DNA from: Acholeplasmataceae bacterium
GTDB taxonomy: Bacteria > Bacillota_I > Bacilli_A > Acholeplasmatales > Acholeplasmataceae
NCBI GenBank assembly: GCA_018400755.1
Contig: JAGYLU010000018.1
Coordinates: forward strand, 1-35,183
Direction of reading: 5' to 3'
Length of the DNA stretch: 35,183 bases
Shown: positions 21,022 through 28,688 of the stretch, one piece after another
Position numbering within the stretch: position 1 is the stretch's first letter
Layout of the letters: every line of letters starts with the position of its first letter
Made by a program: the position numbers and the translations under genes
The notes under the pieces: generated by a model
The model's input: only the letters and a program-made list of their open reading frames with translations
What the model was told of the DNA's origin: nothing
Database searches by the model: none

Positions 21022-21705
21022 ATGATGACCCTCACATTGTTTGCTGAATCTTTCGACCATTTGGATACTTTTGTCCATGAACTTGAAGCCGGCGGTTTCA
21101 CAGTTAACAAGCAGTCGTCAGAGCATTTGCTTGAAACTAACGACATCTCAGAATCGAATTTTGTTCTTCTCTACCTTGATGGAAGTGACAGCATCAACAA
21201 GGAACGAGTTGCCCAGATCAAGCGTTTGACACCTGCACCCATGTTCGTGATCACATCAGACACATCCGAAATCGTCAGATCCTATTATCTCAATATCGGT
21301 GCTGATGGTGTCATCACCGAACCCATTCCACACATCGAGACGATTTCAAGAATCAACGCCCTGATGAGACGCTTCAGCGACTACCAAAGCCGCACGAACA
21401 ACAAGATTTTCAAGTTGGGACCCCTTGTTGTTTATCTTGATGACTACCGGGTGACCAAAGCCGGCCGTGACGTGAAGCTGACGGCGCGTGAATTCGCCAT
21501 TTTAAAACTGCTTGTGCAACACCCAAACACCATGGTGTCTCGCAAGAAAATCATCGACATGATCTACAAGCTTGATGACTCAACCACCGACAACGCGATC
21601 AATATCCACATCAATCGCCTAAGAAAAAAGCTCTCATTTGATGAGAGCGAGAACTTGATCGAAACCGTTTGGGGCCTTGGCTACAGACTCAAGAACAATC
21701 ATTGA
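21022..21705 (+). CDS. Atypical OmpR-family response regulator (degenerate receiver)
   Basis: A 227-residue protein with an N-terminal receiver-like domain (1-115) and a C-terminal winged helix (about 128-225; motifs LTAREFAILKLL, VSRKKIIDMIY, INIHINRLRKKL, WGLGYRLK). The winged helix is fully canonical. The receiver is not: the acidic pocket (normally Asp-Asp) reads FAE at 7-9, the phospho-acceptor position aligns with Tyr51 (the nearest Asp is 53), and the conserved Lys is Glu100 (VITEPI). It is thus unlikely to be phosphorylated normally. No kinase is adjacent. AAGGAAG precedes the ATG at 21022. It is monocistronic, with repeats in its promoter and a UUCG-capped terminator, which suggests an autoregulated global regulator acting without phosphorylation. 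Confidence 0.88.
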   Translation: MMTLTLFAESFDHLDTFVHELEAGGFTVNKQSSEHLLETNDISESNFVLLYLDGSDSINKERVAQIKRLTPAPMFVITSDTSEIVRSYYLNIGADGVITEPIPHIETISRINALMRRFSDYQSRTNNKIFKLGPLVVYLDDYRVTKAGRDVKLTAREFAILKLLVQHPNTMVSRKKIIDMIYKLDDSTTDNAINIHINRLRKKLSFDESENLIETVWGLGYRLKNNH

Positions 21706-21727
21706 TGCCTTCGGGCATCTTTTTTTA
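21704..21727 (+). terminator. TTCG-tetraloop terminator overlapping the regulator's stop codon
   Basis: GATGCC and GGCATC enclose TTCG and are followed by eight T. The stem begins within the TGA stop codon, and the T-run overlaps the end of the convergent HAD gene. Confidence 0.92.
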
Positions 21728-22513
21728 TGTCAACTCTTCTAGTAGTTCAAGCACAGTGTTGAATACGTGGGTCGGTTTGATTGTTGATGCGTGAAGCATC
21801 GCGGCGGTGGTTTCCCCGGACAACATCAAAACGGTATCAATCCCAGCATTGATCCCAACCTGGATATCGGTGTAGAGCCTGTCACCAACCATCACCGTCT
21901 CATCACTTGAGACCTTGAATCTGTCACATGCGACACGCAAAATCTCAGGATCCGGTTTTCCAAGGACTTTAGGCAACTTCGCAGTCGCTTCATAAAACAT
22001 CGCAATAAACGTCCCAATGTCAGGAAGTGACCCAAATGATGTCGGACAGACCATGTCCGGATGGGTTGCGAGATAGATCACATCGCGTTTCAAAAGTTTG
22101 GTGACATCTTCAATCTTCTGATAGGTCAGATTGGTGTCATATGTCAACAAAACCCCATGGACGTTCTTTTTGAGATCATCTTCAACCCGTATGCCCGCCG
22201 CTTTGATCTCATCCTTGACAGCATTTGTTGCCATCACATAAAAACATTTGTCCTGATGATATCTTTTGATATGGGCAACAGCGGATTGGGTTGAGGTCAC
22301 GACATGATCGGATGTCGTCTTCAACCCGATGCTGTTTAATTTTGATACGTACATCTGTGTGCTTCTTGATGAGTTGTTGGTCAAAAACACAACATGCTTT
22401 CCCTGATCTTCAAGCCGCTTGATCAATTGATTGGTCCCTTTGAAGAGAACACCATCCAAGTAGAGTGTTCCATCAAGATCAAAGATGAACAGCTGTTTGT
22501 CTTTAAGTGACAC
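21725..22513 (-). CDS. HAD-IIA phosphatase, NagD/p-nitrophenylphosphatase-like
   Basis: A 262-residue HAD phosphatase. Motif I is FDLDGTLYLDG (residues 10-20), motif II is FLTNNSSRS (about 43-51), LGKPDP (about 195-200) carries the conserved Lys, and motif IV is VGDRLYTDI. The large cap between motifs II and III is the C2a type of NagD, AraL and PGP enzymes, which act on small sugar phosphates or nucleotides. It starts at GTG 22513; AAGGAG lies ten bases upstream and no in-frame ATG fits. It is divergent from nnrE-nnrD, and a perfect dyad covers its -10. Confidence 0.9.
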   Translation of the reverse strand: MSLKDKQLFIFDLDGTLYLDGVLFKGTNQLIKRLEDQGKHVVFLTNNSSRSTQMYVSKLNSIGLKTTSDHVVTSTQSAVAHIKRYHQDKCFYVMATNAVKDEIKAAGIRVEDDLKKNVHGVLLTYDTNLTYQKIEDVTKLLKRDVIYLATHPDMVCPTSFGSLPDIGTFIAMFYEATAKLPKVLGKPDPEILRVACDRFKVSSDETVMVGDRLYTDIQVGINAGIDTVLMLSGETTAAMLHASTIKPTHVFNTVLELLEELT

Positions 22514-22540
22514 AAACCATCAACTCCTTTATTGAAATCA

Positions 22541-22562
22541 TGACCCATTATATCATGGGTCA
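22541..22562. promoter_or_regulatory. Perfect 22-bp dyad TGACCCAT-N6-ATGGGTCA over the HAD promoter
   Basis: Eight-base arms are fully complementary and enclose TATATC. On the minus strand an extended -10 (TGA then TATAAT, 22555-22547) lies inside the dyad, so a bound repressor would block it. It is about 32 bases from the divergent nnr -10. No T-run follows, so it is not a terminator. Confidence 0.7.
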
Positions 22563-22593
22563 CTTTAGATTACGCCCTTAAAAATGAACCGCA

Positions 22594-22602
22594 TGGTATA
22601 AT
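22594..22602 (+). promoter_or_regulatory. Extended -10 promoter of the nnrE-nnrD fusion
   Basis: TGG directly precedes a perfect TATAAT (22597-22602). No clear -35 is present. Confidence 0.65.
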
Positions 22603-22634
22603 GAAGCCATCAAAAACGATAAGGATGTGGTCCT

Positions 22635-24137
22635 ATGTCTATCCCTCTTCTCACCGTCGATGAGATGCGTCAAGCTGATAAGATGACGTGTCAAGCGAAC
22701 CATATGTCCTCCAAGGATCTCATGAATCAGGCCGGATTGGCAATCTTTGAAACGATCAAAAATGATGTTTCGAAAACCGATGACGTCCATTTTCTGATTC
22801 TTGCCGGTCCGGGTCATAATGGTGGTGACGCCCTTGTTGTTGCCCATCATTTGATCCGGCATGGGTATCGCGTCACTTGTTTCATGCTTGGGAGTGAGAA
22901 CGTCCATCCTGATGTTCTTGACATCCATCAGACCCTAAAGGATCAAGGCGTACCGATGCTCACCCTCACTAAAGCGACACTTTCACGTTTCAAAGAGACG
23001 TTGAATCAGGCAAGCCATCTGGTTGACGGTCTTTATGGGAGCGGATTCAAAGGCATCATCAAAGACGTGGTCGCCGAAGTCATTCTGATGATCAATGAGT
23101 CCGAAATCGACGTCATATCAATAGATGCACCTTCAGGCCTTGATCTTGAAAACGGCTTAACAAAAGGACCTTGCATCATCGCCAATCAGACAATCGCGAT
23201 TGCGGGGCTCAAAGTTGGGCATCTGCTTCAAGATGCCATGGATGTGACCGGATCCATCAAAACAGTCGACATCGGCATCAATGAGGACCTTTTGAACACC
23301 CATCGCAGCCAGTTGGAGAACACCCAGTTCATCCAATGCCTTCACAAACGGAAACATCACTCCCATAAATATACCTACGGACATATCATGGTCGTCGGTG
23401 GGTCTAAGGGCATGATGGGCGCACCGCACATGGCGCTTCACAGCGCACTTAGGACTGGTGCGGGACTCGTTACCGGTGTCTACCGGGAGAGTGATTACGC
23501 GGATCATATCAAGACCGTTCCAGAAATCATGCATGCTGCCTATCAGACAGCCGATCAACTGAAGACCCAACTCAAACGAGCCTCTGTCATCATCTTCGGC
23601 AATGGTCTGGGAAAAGAAACCATCGACAAAGACATCACCCAGATGATTCTAGATCGTCAGACACCTCTCGTGATTGACGCTGATGGCATCCGTCTGATCA
23701 AACCCTATCTTAATGACAATCTTGGCCATGTCGTCATCACGCCCCATGCCAAAGAACTTGCGACACTCCTTGATATGTCTGTTTCAGCATTGGCTGAGAA
23801 CCCAATTCAATCCATCGAAAGACTCTCGAAGCAAACCGGTATGACGGTTCTTCTCAAAGGACCATGTTCGATCGTCACCGACGGCATCCAGACATCATTG
23901 TCCACATTCGGACATCCCGGTCTTGCCAAAGCCGGAAGCGGTGATGTCCTCGCTGGTATCATCGCCGCCAGACTCGCCATGTCCGACCATCCCCTCAAAG
24001 CGGTTGAGGAAGCACTCTATATCCACGGCACAGCCGCATCCATCGCTCTTGTCAAGACATCTGTTCATGCCATGATTGCCACCGATGTCATCGATGCCAT
24101 TCCACAAGCGTTGCGAGATATGGAAGCAAAGCCCTGA
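22635..24137 (+). CDS. nnr: Bifunctional NAD(P)H-hydrate epimerase / ADP-dependent NAD(P)H-hydrate dehydratase
   Basis: A 500-residue fusion. Residues 1-215 are the epimerase (YjeF N) domain, with AGPGHNGGDALVVA near 57-70 and DAPSGLD. Residues about 225-490 are the ribokinase-like dehydratase domain, with VVGGSKGMMGAPHMA, a GNGLG motif and the anion-hole/catalytic KAGSGDVLAG. Together they repair damaged, hydrated NADH and NADPH: one half interconverts the R and S forms, the other dehydrates the S form using ADP. The length and domain order are those of typical bacterial Nnr. AAGGATG lies before the ATG. It forms a single-gene unit in the cytoplasm. Confidence 0.95.
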   Translation: MSIPLLTVDEMRQADKMTCQANHMSSKDLMNQAGLAIFETIKNDVSKTDDVHFLILAGPGHNGGDALVVAHHLIRHGYRVTCFMLGSENVHPDVLDIHQTLKDQGVPMLTLTKATLSRFKETLNQASHLVDGLYGSGFKGIIKDVVAEVILMINESEIDVISIDAPSGLDLENGLTKGPCIIANQTIAIAGLKVGHLLQDAMDVTGSIKTVDIGINEDLLNTHRSQLENTQFIQCLHKRKHHSHKYTYGHIMVVGGSKGMMGAPHMALHSALRTGAGLVTGVYRESDYADHIKTVPEIMHAAYQTADQLKTQLKRASVIIFGNGLGKETIDKDITQMILDRQTPLVIDADGIRLIKPYLNDNLGHVVITPHAKELATLLDMSVSALAENPIQSIERLSKQTGMTVLLKGPCSIVTDGIQTSLSTFGHPGLAKAGSGDVLAGIIAARLAMSDHPLKAVEEALYIHGTAASIALVKTSVHAMIATDVIDAIPQALRDMEAKP

Positions 24138-24205
24138 TGGCCTCTGCCCTCGCATCATCTGTCAACTGATTCTATGGTAAATGACGTCCGTTTTTGACCA
24201 ACCCG

Positions 24206-24214
24206 TGTTAAAAT
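24206..24214 (+). promoter_or_regulatory. Extended -10 promoter of the amidase gene
   Basis: TGT directly precedes TAAAAT (24209-24214). The leader would be about 90 bases and contains GATGTCAA twice, 19 bases apart (24249 and 24268). Confidence 0.45.
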
Positions 24215-24310
24215 ATCATCATCAACGGCTTTTGTCCGCACACATAAAGATGTCAATCCCAAACATTGATGTCAACCAAGCATCATGGCCGGCACGTGAA
24301 AGGATTCCCT

Positions 24311-25708
24311 ATGAAACACGACGCCACTTTGCTCAACTTGATTCATATGCTGCATAACGGTGAGACAACCTCACTTGAACTGGTTCATTATTATCTCGAA
24401 CGCATTCGCCGCTTCAACAAGAAGTTCAATGCGGTCGCCGAAACAAATCCCGATGCCCTCGCGATTGCCGAAGCACTCGACATTGAACGTCTGGCTCATG
24501 GTCCCCGCAGTCTTTTGCATGGGATTCCCATTTTGCTTAAAGATAACATCAACACCAATGATGCCATGAAAACAACCGCTGGAAGTCTTGCCCTTGATGA
24601 TCTCTATGCGCCTTATGAGGCGACAGTGATCACCAAATTGAGAGCAGCTGGCATGGTAATCCTAGGCAAAGCAAATCTTTCTGAATTTGCCTATTTCATG
24701 AGTGATGACGGCATGCCCTCAGGATACAGTTCCCGCAAAGGACAAGTCATCAATCCTTACGGCGAAACCATCGATCCGCTTGGATCCTCGACCGGATCAG
24801 CGGTCGCAGTGGCAGCGAACATGGTGCCTGTCGCTTTAGGCACCGAAACCAACGGATCTTTGATGGCCCCTGCTTACATGACATCGACCGTCGCCATCAA
24901 ACCAACCTTCGGACTCGTTTCCCGATATGGCATCATTCCGATCTCCGAGTTTCAAGATACCGCCGGACCCATGGCAAAAACGGTTGCTGATTGCGCTTAT
25001 CTCCTCTCACACATGATTGGTTATGATGAAAATGACCCTCATACCCGTGCCGCTGAACTCTTTGACGGTGATTTGACGGCCGCCCTTGACGAAGACATCA
25101 CTGGTCTTCGGATCGGCCGGTTACGACTCGGTGGCATCAAAGCATCATCTGAGGATGACCGGGTGACAGATGAGGCTGTCGCTGTCTTGAGACAAAGTGG
25201 TGCGACGGTCGTCGATGTGGCGTTCACGCACATCCCAACCGACAACACGAACACCTTGCTCTATGAGTTCAAGAACAGTTTGAATGCCTATCTCAAGACC
25301 GTCTCAGGATCGACCGCCATCGAATCACTCAAAGACATCATTGACTTCAACCGACGTCATCCAAAGACATGCCTAAAGCATGGACAAACCCTCCTCGAAA
25401 AAGCCGAAGAGACCTCTGGTGACTTAAAAGATTCCGTCTATCTCAGACTGAGAGCTGAGATTCTTGAGAAATCCAAAACGTTTGATCAGCTCTTTTCCGA
25501 TCATCATCTTGATGCCATCATCTCGACTGTTTGGCTCTCTTATGCTCCGATCCATGGAAACCCATCCATTGTCGTACCTGCCAAACCCCTCTTGGATGAT
25601 CACCCGAAATCCATCGTCTTTGTGGGACCCAAGTTCAAAGACCACACCCTGGTCTCCATCGCACATGCTTATGAAACAAAGACAAAGCACCGGATTCCAC
25701 CAAAATAA
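24311..25708 (+). CDS. Amidase signature family hydrolase
   Basis: A 465-residue amidase-signature enzyme. The Ser-cisSer-Lys triad can be placed: Lys77 in LLKDN, the bridging Ser in GSSTGSA (Ser159), and the nucleophile Ser183 in GTETNGSLMAPA. The 24-residue gap between the serines is the family norm. The loop is GSSTGSA rather than the commoner GSSSGGSA. I chose the ATG at 24311, preceded by AAAGGA; the longer frame adds an unrelated 15 residues. It is not GatA: it lacks gatB/gatC neighbours and the GatA-type C-terminus. It hydrolyses some amide or ester; the substrate is unknown. The following convergent gene encodes an amidohydrolase, so both could be used in peptide or amide salvage. Confidence 0.9.
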   Translation: MKHDATLLNLIHMLHNGETTSLELVHYYLERIRRFNKKFNAVAETNPDALAIAEALDIERLAHGPRSLLHGIPILLKDNINTNDAMKTTAGSLALDDLYAPYEATVITKLRAAGMVILGKANLSEFAYFMSDDGMPSGYSSRKGQVINPYGETIDPLGSSTGSAVAVAANMVPVALGTETNGSLMAPAYMTSTVAIKPTFGLVSRYGIIPISEFQDTAGPMAKTVADCAYLLSHMIGYDENDPHTRAAELFDGDLTAALDEDITGLRIGRLRLGGIKASSEDDRVTDEAVAVLRQSGATVVDVAFTHIPTDNTNTLLYEFKNSLNAYLKTVSGSTAIESLKDIIDFNRRHPKTCLKHGQTLLEKAEETSGDLKDSVYLRLRAEILEKSKTFDQLFSDHHLDAIISTVWLSYAPIHGNPSIVVPAKPLLDDHPKSIVFVGPKFKDHTLVSIAHAYETKTKHRIPPK

Positions 25709-25734
25709 AAAACAGTGCGAAGCATCCGCACTGT
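25707..25734 (-). terminator. Terminator of the M20 peptidase gene
   Basis: ACAGTGCG and CGCACTGT form an eight-base-pair stem; on the minus strand a run of six T follows. It abuts the amidase stop codon. Confidence 0.8.
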
Positions 25735-25753
25735 GACATCCTAATCATCATCA

Positions 25754-25779
25754 GGCCGACCAATCATGGATCGGCCTTT
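25754..25779 (+). terminator. Terminator-like hairpin of the amidase gene
   Basis: GGCCGACCA pairs with TGG-A-TCGGCC (one bulged A) around ATCA, followed by three T then GT. The T-run is short. Confidence 0.55.
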
Positions 25780-25785
25780 GTCATA

Positions 25786-26913
25786 TCAAATCATACCGAG
25801 TGCCTGTGCGACCCTCTGGTAATGAAGCACCCCTCGCTCAAGCACATCCTCATCAAAATCAAAGAATGCACTATGAAGCGGGTGGACGAACCCCTTCGAC
25901 TCATCCTTGGTCCCAAGCATTGCGAAAACACCGGGGACAACCTTTTGATAAAAAGCGAAATCCTCCGCGAACATCATCGGTGTCAGATTCTTCTCATCGG
26001 TCGCTTCAAAGGTATCCATGACCAGCTCACTCAGTTTTGGATCATTATAGACAACCGGATAGTAATCCTTGATGTCATTGGTGATGACAACACCATAAGC
26101 GGTCTCAAGACCTTGATCAATCATTGCCATACGGGTTTTGATCAATTGATACACGGAATCGTCAAATGCTCTCATCGTGCCACTGATCCTCACGCTGTTG
26201 GCAATGATGTTGCGCGCTTCACCACCATTGATGGTTCCGATGGTGACAACCGCTTCATGAAGTGGGTTGATGGCTCTGCTCACGATCTGATGATACTGAG
26301 TGATCAAATGACCAGCAACCATGATCGCATCATTTGAAAGATGCGGCATGGCGGCATGCCCTGACCTTCCCTCAATCACAATGTCGTATTCACCATTTCT
26401 GGCGAGCATCGGTCCTTTGCGCAATCCGAGTCGGCCCTGATCAAGACCGGGATAAAGATGCAATCCGAAAATGGCCTTAATCGGATATGCTTCGAAAAGA
26501 CCTTCCTCGATGACCACTTTCGCCCCCCCTGGACCTTCTTCGGCGGGCTGAAAGAGAAAGACAAATGTATCATTGACTTTAGGAAGGGTCATGACATACT
26601 GGGCAAAGCCTAAAAGCATGGCCATGTGTCCATCATGGCCACAAGCGTGCATGCGTCCTAGATGATTCGATTGAAAGGGCTGTCCGGTCAATTCGGTGAC
26701 TGGAAGGGCATCCATATCGGACCTAAACGCATACGCTTTGTTAGATGAACCCTGCCTATAAGCGACCAACCCCGTCTTCGCAACCGTCTTGGTCTCATAG
26801 CCCATCTTGTGTAGAGCCTGTTTGATGTATGCATGGGTCTTTTCAAGATCAAACCCGAGTTCTGGTATCTGATGCAGCTCTCGCCGCCATGTTTTGAGTT
26901 GGTTTCTCATCAT
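25786..26913 (-). CDS. M20-family amidohydrolase (IAA-amino acid/N-acyl amino acid hydrolase-like)
   Basis: A 375-residue M20D metallopeptidase. The metal site includes HACGHDGH (about residues 88-95) and the catalytic Glu pair in QPAEEGPGGA; a further metal His is in PLHSAFFDFDE near the C-terminus. A dimerisation domain (ARNGEYDIVIEGRSGHAAMPH) lies in the middle. The enzyme removes acyl groups from amino acids or cleaves related amides; close relatives include N-acetyldiaminopimelate deacetylase and hippurate hydrolase, and sequence alone does not separate them. No dap genes are adjacent. AAGGAG lies eight bases before the ATG at 26913. An extended -10 (TGA then TAGAAT, 26999-26991 on the minus strand) is upstream. 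Confidence 0.92.
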   Translation of the reverse strand: MMRNQLKTWRRELHQIPELGFDLEKTHAYIKQALHKMGYETKTVAKTGLVAYRQGSSNKAYAFRSDMDALPVTELTGQPFQSNHLGRMHACGHDGHMAMLLGFAQYVMTLPKVNDTFVFLFQPAEEGPGGAKVVIEEGLFEAYPIKAIFGLHLYPGLDQGRLGLRKGPMLARNGEYDIVIEGRSGHAAMPHLSNDAIMVAGHLITQYHQIVSRAINPLHEAVVTIGTINGGEARNIIANSVRISGTMRAFDDSVYQLIKTRMAMIDQGLETAYGVVITNDIKDYYPVVYNDPKLSELVMDTFEATDEKNLTPMMFAEDFAFYQKVVPGVFAMLGTKDESKGFVHPLHSAFFDFDEDVLERGVLHYQRVAQALGMI

Positions 26914-27033
26914 TGGTCATTCTCCTTGTTTCCCACTTGGCATCAGCAGTTGATTGTTTTCTCATCTGTCTGTGAGGGGTTATTGATTCCATTCTATCAT
27001 GATTTCATCCCCTGACGTTTTTGTTAAGTCTCA

Positions 27034-27100
27034 TCAAGTGACTTGACATCCTTTGTCACATCCATTACGATAAGAGCGACGTCATTGCTTGCTGTGACAA
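27034..27100 (+). promoter_or_regulatory. EamA gene promoter with two palindromic elements
   Basis: TTGACA (27043-27048), 17 bases, TACGAT (27066-27071). The perfect 13-bp palindrome TCAAGTGACTTGA (27034-27046) overlaps the -35. A second pair, TTGTCACA (27053-27060) and TGTGACAA (27093-27100), brackets the -10 and start site with arms 40 bp apart. Confidence 0.65.
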
Positions 27101-27107
27101 TCACCTA

Positions 27108-27153
27108 GAAAGGGGTCTTATGCCCACCACTTGATTGGGCATAATCCGTGACC
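27108..27153 (+). promoter_or_regulatory. EamA leader: four-codon ORF and eight-base-pair hairpin before the start
   Basis: AAAGGGG (27109-27115) is followed by ATG CCC ACC ACT TGA at 27120-27134. TATGCCCA (27119-27126) pairs with TGGGCATA (27136-27143). The ribosome site is 38 bases from the EamA ATG at 27154 unless the hairpin folds it closer. This could be translational control by re-initiation or by the hairpin. Confidence 0.5.
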
Positions 27154-28065
27154 ATGAACAAACGCGCATATCTGGCTGGGATTTTGTTTTCATCCATCTT
27201 CGGTTTTTCATTCATGTTTTCCAAAATCGCCATGTCTTATGTCACACCGGTCGGTCTGATTGCCTACCGTTTTTTAGTGGCTGCCATTGCCTTCGAAATC
27301 ATCAGACGTCTGAAGATTTTACGGATCCGTATTCAAAAAAGTGATTTGACATACTTAATCCCTGTCGCGCTCGCCCAGCCCATTATGTATTTTCTCTTTG
27401 AGACCTATGGTCTTAGCCTCACATCCTCTGGTGAGGCCGGTATGATGATTGCCCTGATTCCCGTCTTCGTGACGCTCATGAGTTCTGTCATACTGAAAGA
27501 GCGACCCAAACCAATGCAGGTTGTCTTCATTCTCCTAAGCGTCTTTGGGGTGATCTACATTCAGCTGAACAAGGCCGAGGACGGATTGACCTTTGAAATT
27601 CTTGGCACTATCCTTTTGTTGTTCGCCGTCATGTCAGCTGCTCTTTTCAACATCGTTTCGAGACGGGCTTCGACCATTGTCAGGCCAACCAACATCACCT
27701 ATTTCATGATGATGACGGGGGCGGTCGTTTTCAATTTGATTTACGTGGTTCAACTCCTGATTGAAAAACGTCTGCCCGATTATGTTTTTAACCTGATGCA
27801 CATCGAACTGCTAGGCCCAATCCTCTATCTGGGGCTCGCCGCCTCGATCGGAGGATTCTTCCTGGTGAATTTCTCACTTTCAAAGCTGCCCGCCCACGTG
27901 TCTTCAATCTATGCGAATCTTGCCACCATCGTTGCCATCATCGCAGGCTGGGGTCTCTTGAACGAACCTCTCGAGGGGTATCATATCATCGGGAGCGCGA
28001 TGATTATCCTAGGCGTTTACGGTACCGTCAGATTGAACATCAGGAAAAAGCCAAAAAGCCGGTGA
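27154..28065 (+). CDS. EamA-family (DMT superfamily) transporter
   Basis: A 303-residue membrane protein with ten hydrophobic segments arranged as two EamA repeats (about 6-138 and 148-293). Features include IFGFSFMFSKIA in helix 1, EAGMMIALIPVFVTL in the first repeat and SSIYANLATIVAIIAGWGLLNEPL in the second, the last being the classic EamA region. It exports a small metabolite such as an amino acid or an antimetabolite; no substrate can be named. The ATG at 27154 has no ribosome site close by; the nearest lies beyond a leader hairpin. The membrane protein gene at 28070 starts four bases after its stop. Confidence 0.92.
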   Translation: MNKRAYLAGILFSSIFGFSFMFSKIAMSYVTPVGLIAYRFLVAAIAFEIIRRLKILRIRIQKSDLTYLIPVALAQPIMYFLFETYGLSLTSSGEAGMMIALIPVFVTLMSSVILKERPKPMQVVFILLSVFGVIYIQLNKAEDGLTFEILGTILLLFAVMSAALFNIVSRRASTIVRPTNITYFMMMTGAVVFNLIYVVQLLIEKRLPDYVFNLMHIELLGPILYLGLAASIGGFFLVNFSLSKLPAHVSSIYANLATIVAIIAGWGLLNEPLEGYHIIGSAMIILGVYGTVRLNIRKKPKSR

Positions 28066-28069
28066 CATT

Positions 28070-28558
28070 ATGCTCAAAAGATCAGTCATACGCATCATCA
28101 TTCTTTCTGGTATCTCCTTGATGGTGTGCTTATCAGCCATGTTCATCATGGGTGGTTTCAGACCATTCGCGGCCATGACTCTATGCTTTTATGTCCCGCT
28201 CGTGTGGATCTTGTTCTTTGGAAACATCCGCCACCGGATTGCCAACATCCTCCCCTTGGTCGCGCTCGTGACTTATTTGTTTCTTGGGTTTTATCAGGGA
28301 TTATGGAATGAGGCCTCCATCATATTTCTCTTTGTTCCTTATGTTGGACTGACTTTGAAACCGAAACGGGCACTTCTCTCCTATCTGACCATTCTTTTAT
28401 CGACCATCCTCTTGATTGTCAGGCTTGTGACTGGGTTTCAGTTTCCTATCCTTCCACGGGTGCTGATCATCGTCTTGATCTATGTCATTTTCATGCCGCC
28501 AATGATTCAAAAGAAGTTATCATCACTTAAAACCAAAATGACAAGAGATGATGTCTGA
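28070..28558 (+). CDS. Small membrane protein of unknown function
   Basis: A 162-residue protein with five or six hydrophobic segments and a basic C-terminal tail (KKLSSLKTKMTRDD). I do not recognise a family. It starts four bases after the EamA stop and shares its terminator, so the two form an operon and may act together. The ribosome site is weak (GGTGAC, about seven bases upstream), which suits translational coupling. It may be a topological relative of the 7173-7679 protein, since both have paired hydrophobic segments and a short charged tail, but I see no clear sequence similarity. Confidence 0.8.
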   Translation: MLKRSVIRIIILSGISLMVCLSAMFIMGGFRPFAAMTLCFYVPLVWILFFGNIRHRIANILPLVALVTYLFLGFYQGLWNEASIIFLFVPYVGLTLKPKRALLSYLTILLSTILLIVRLVTGFQFPILPRVLIIVLIYVIFMPPMIQKKLSSLKTKMTRDDV

Positions 28559-28579
28559 CGCGGATTTCCGCGTTTTTTT
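28558..28579 (+). terminator. Terminator of the EamA operon
   Basis: ACGCGG and CCGCGT enclose ATTT and are followed by seven T. The stem starts at the last base of the stop codon. Confidence 0.9.
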
Positions 28580-28599
28580 ATGGCTTGAATTTCAAAATA

Positions 28600-28636
28600 G
28601 GGAAACGTTTACACATGGCCTGCTTTGTTGTATAAT
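28600..28636 (+). promoter_or_regulatory. Promoter of the GH13 gene with a cre site over the -35
   Basis: TTTACA (28608-28613), 17 bases, TATAAT (28631-28636). GGGAAACGTTTACA (28600-28613) matches the cre consensus at 12 of 14 positions, with the palindromic core AAACGTTT. Because it covers the -35, CcpA should repress this gene when preferred sugars are present. Confidence 0.75.
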
Positions 28637-28652
28637 ATAGACAAACAATATC

Positions 28653-28667
28653 AGCGACAACGTCGCT
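28653..28667 (+). other. 5'-leader hairpin before the GH13 ribosome site
   Basis: AGCGAC and GTCGCT form a perfect six-base-pair stem with an AAC loop, three bases before the AAAGGGAG ribosome site. It may stabilise the message or modulate translation. Confidence 0.6.
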
Positions 28668-28688
28668 CAAAAGGGAGTGTCAGTCATC

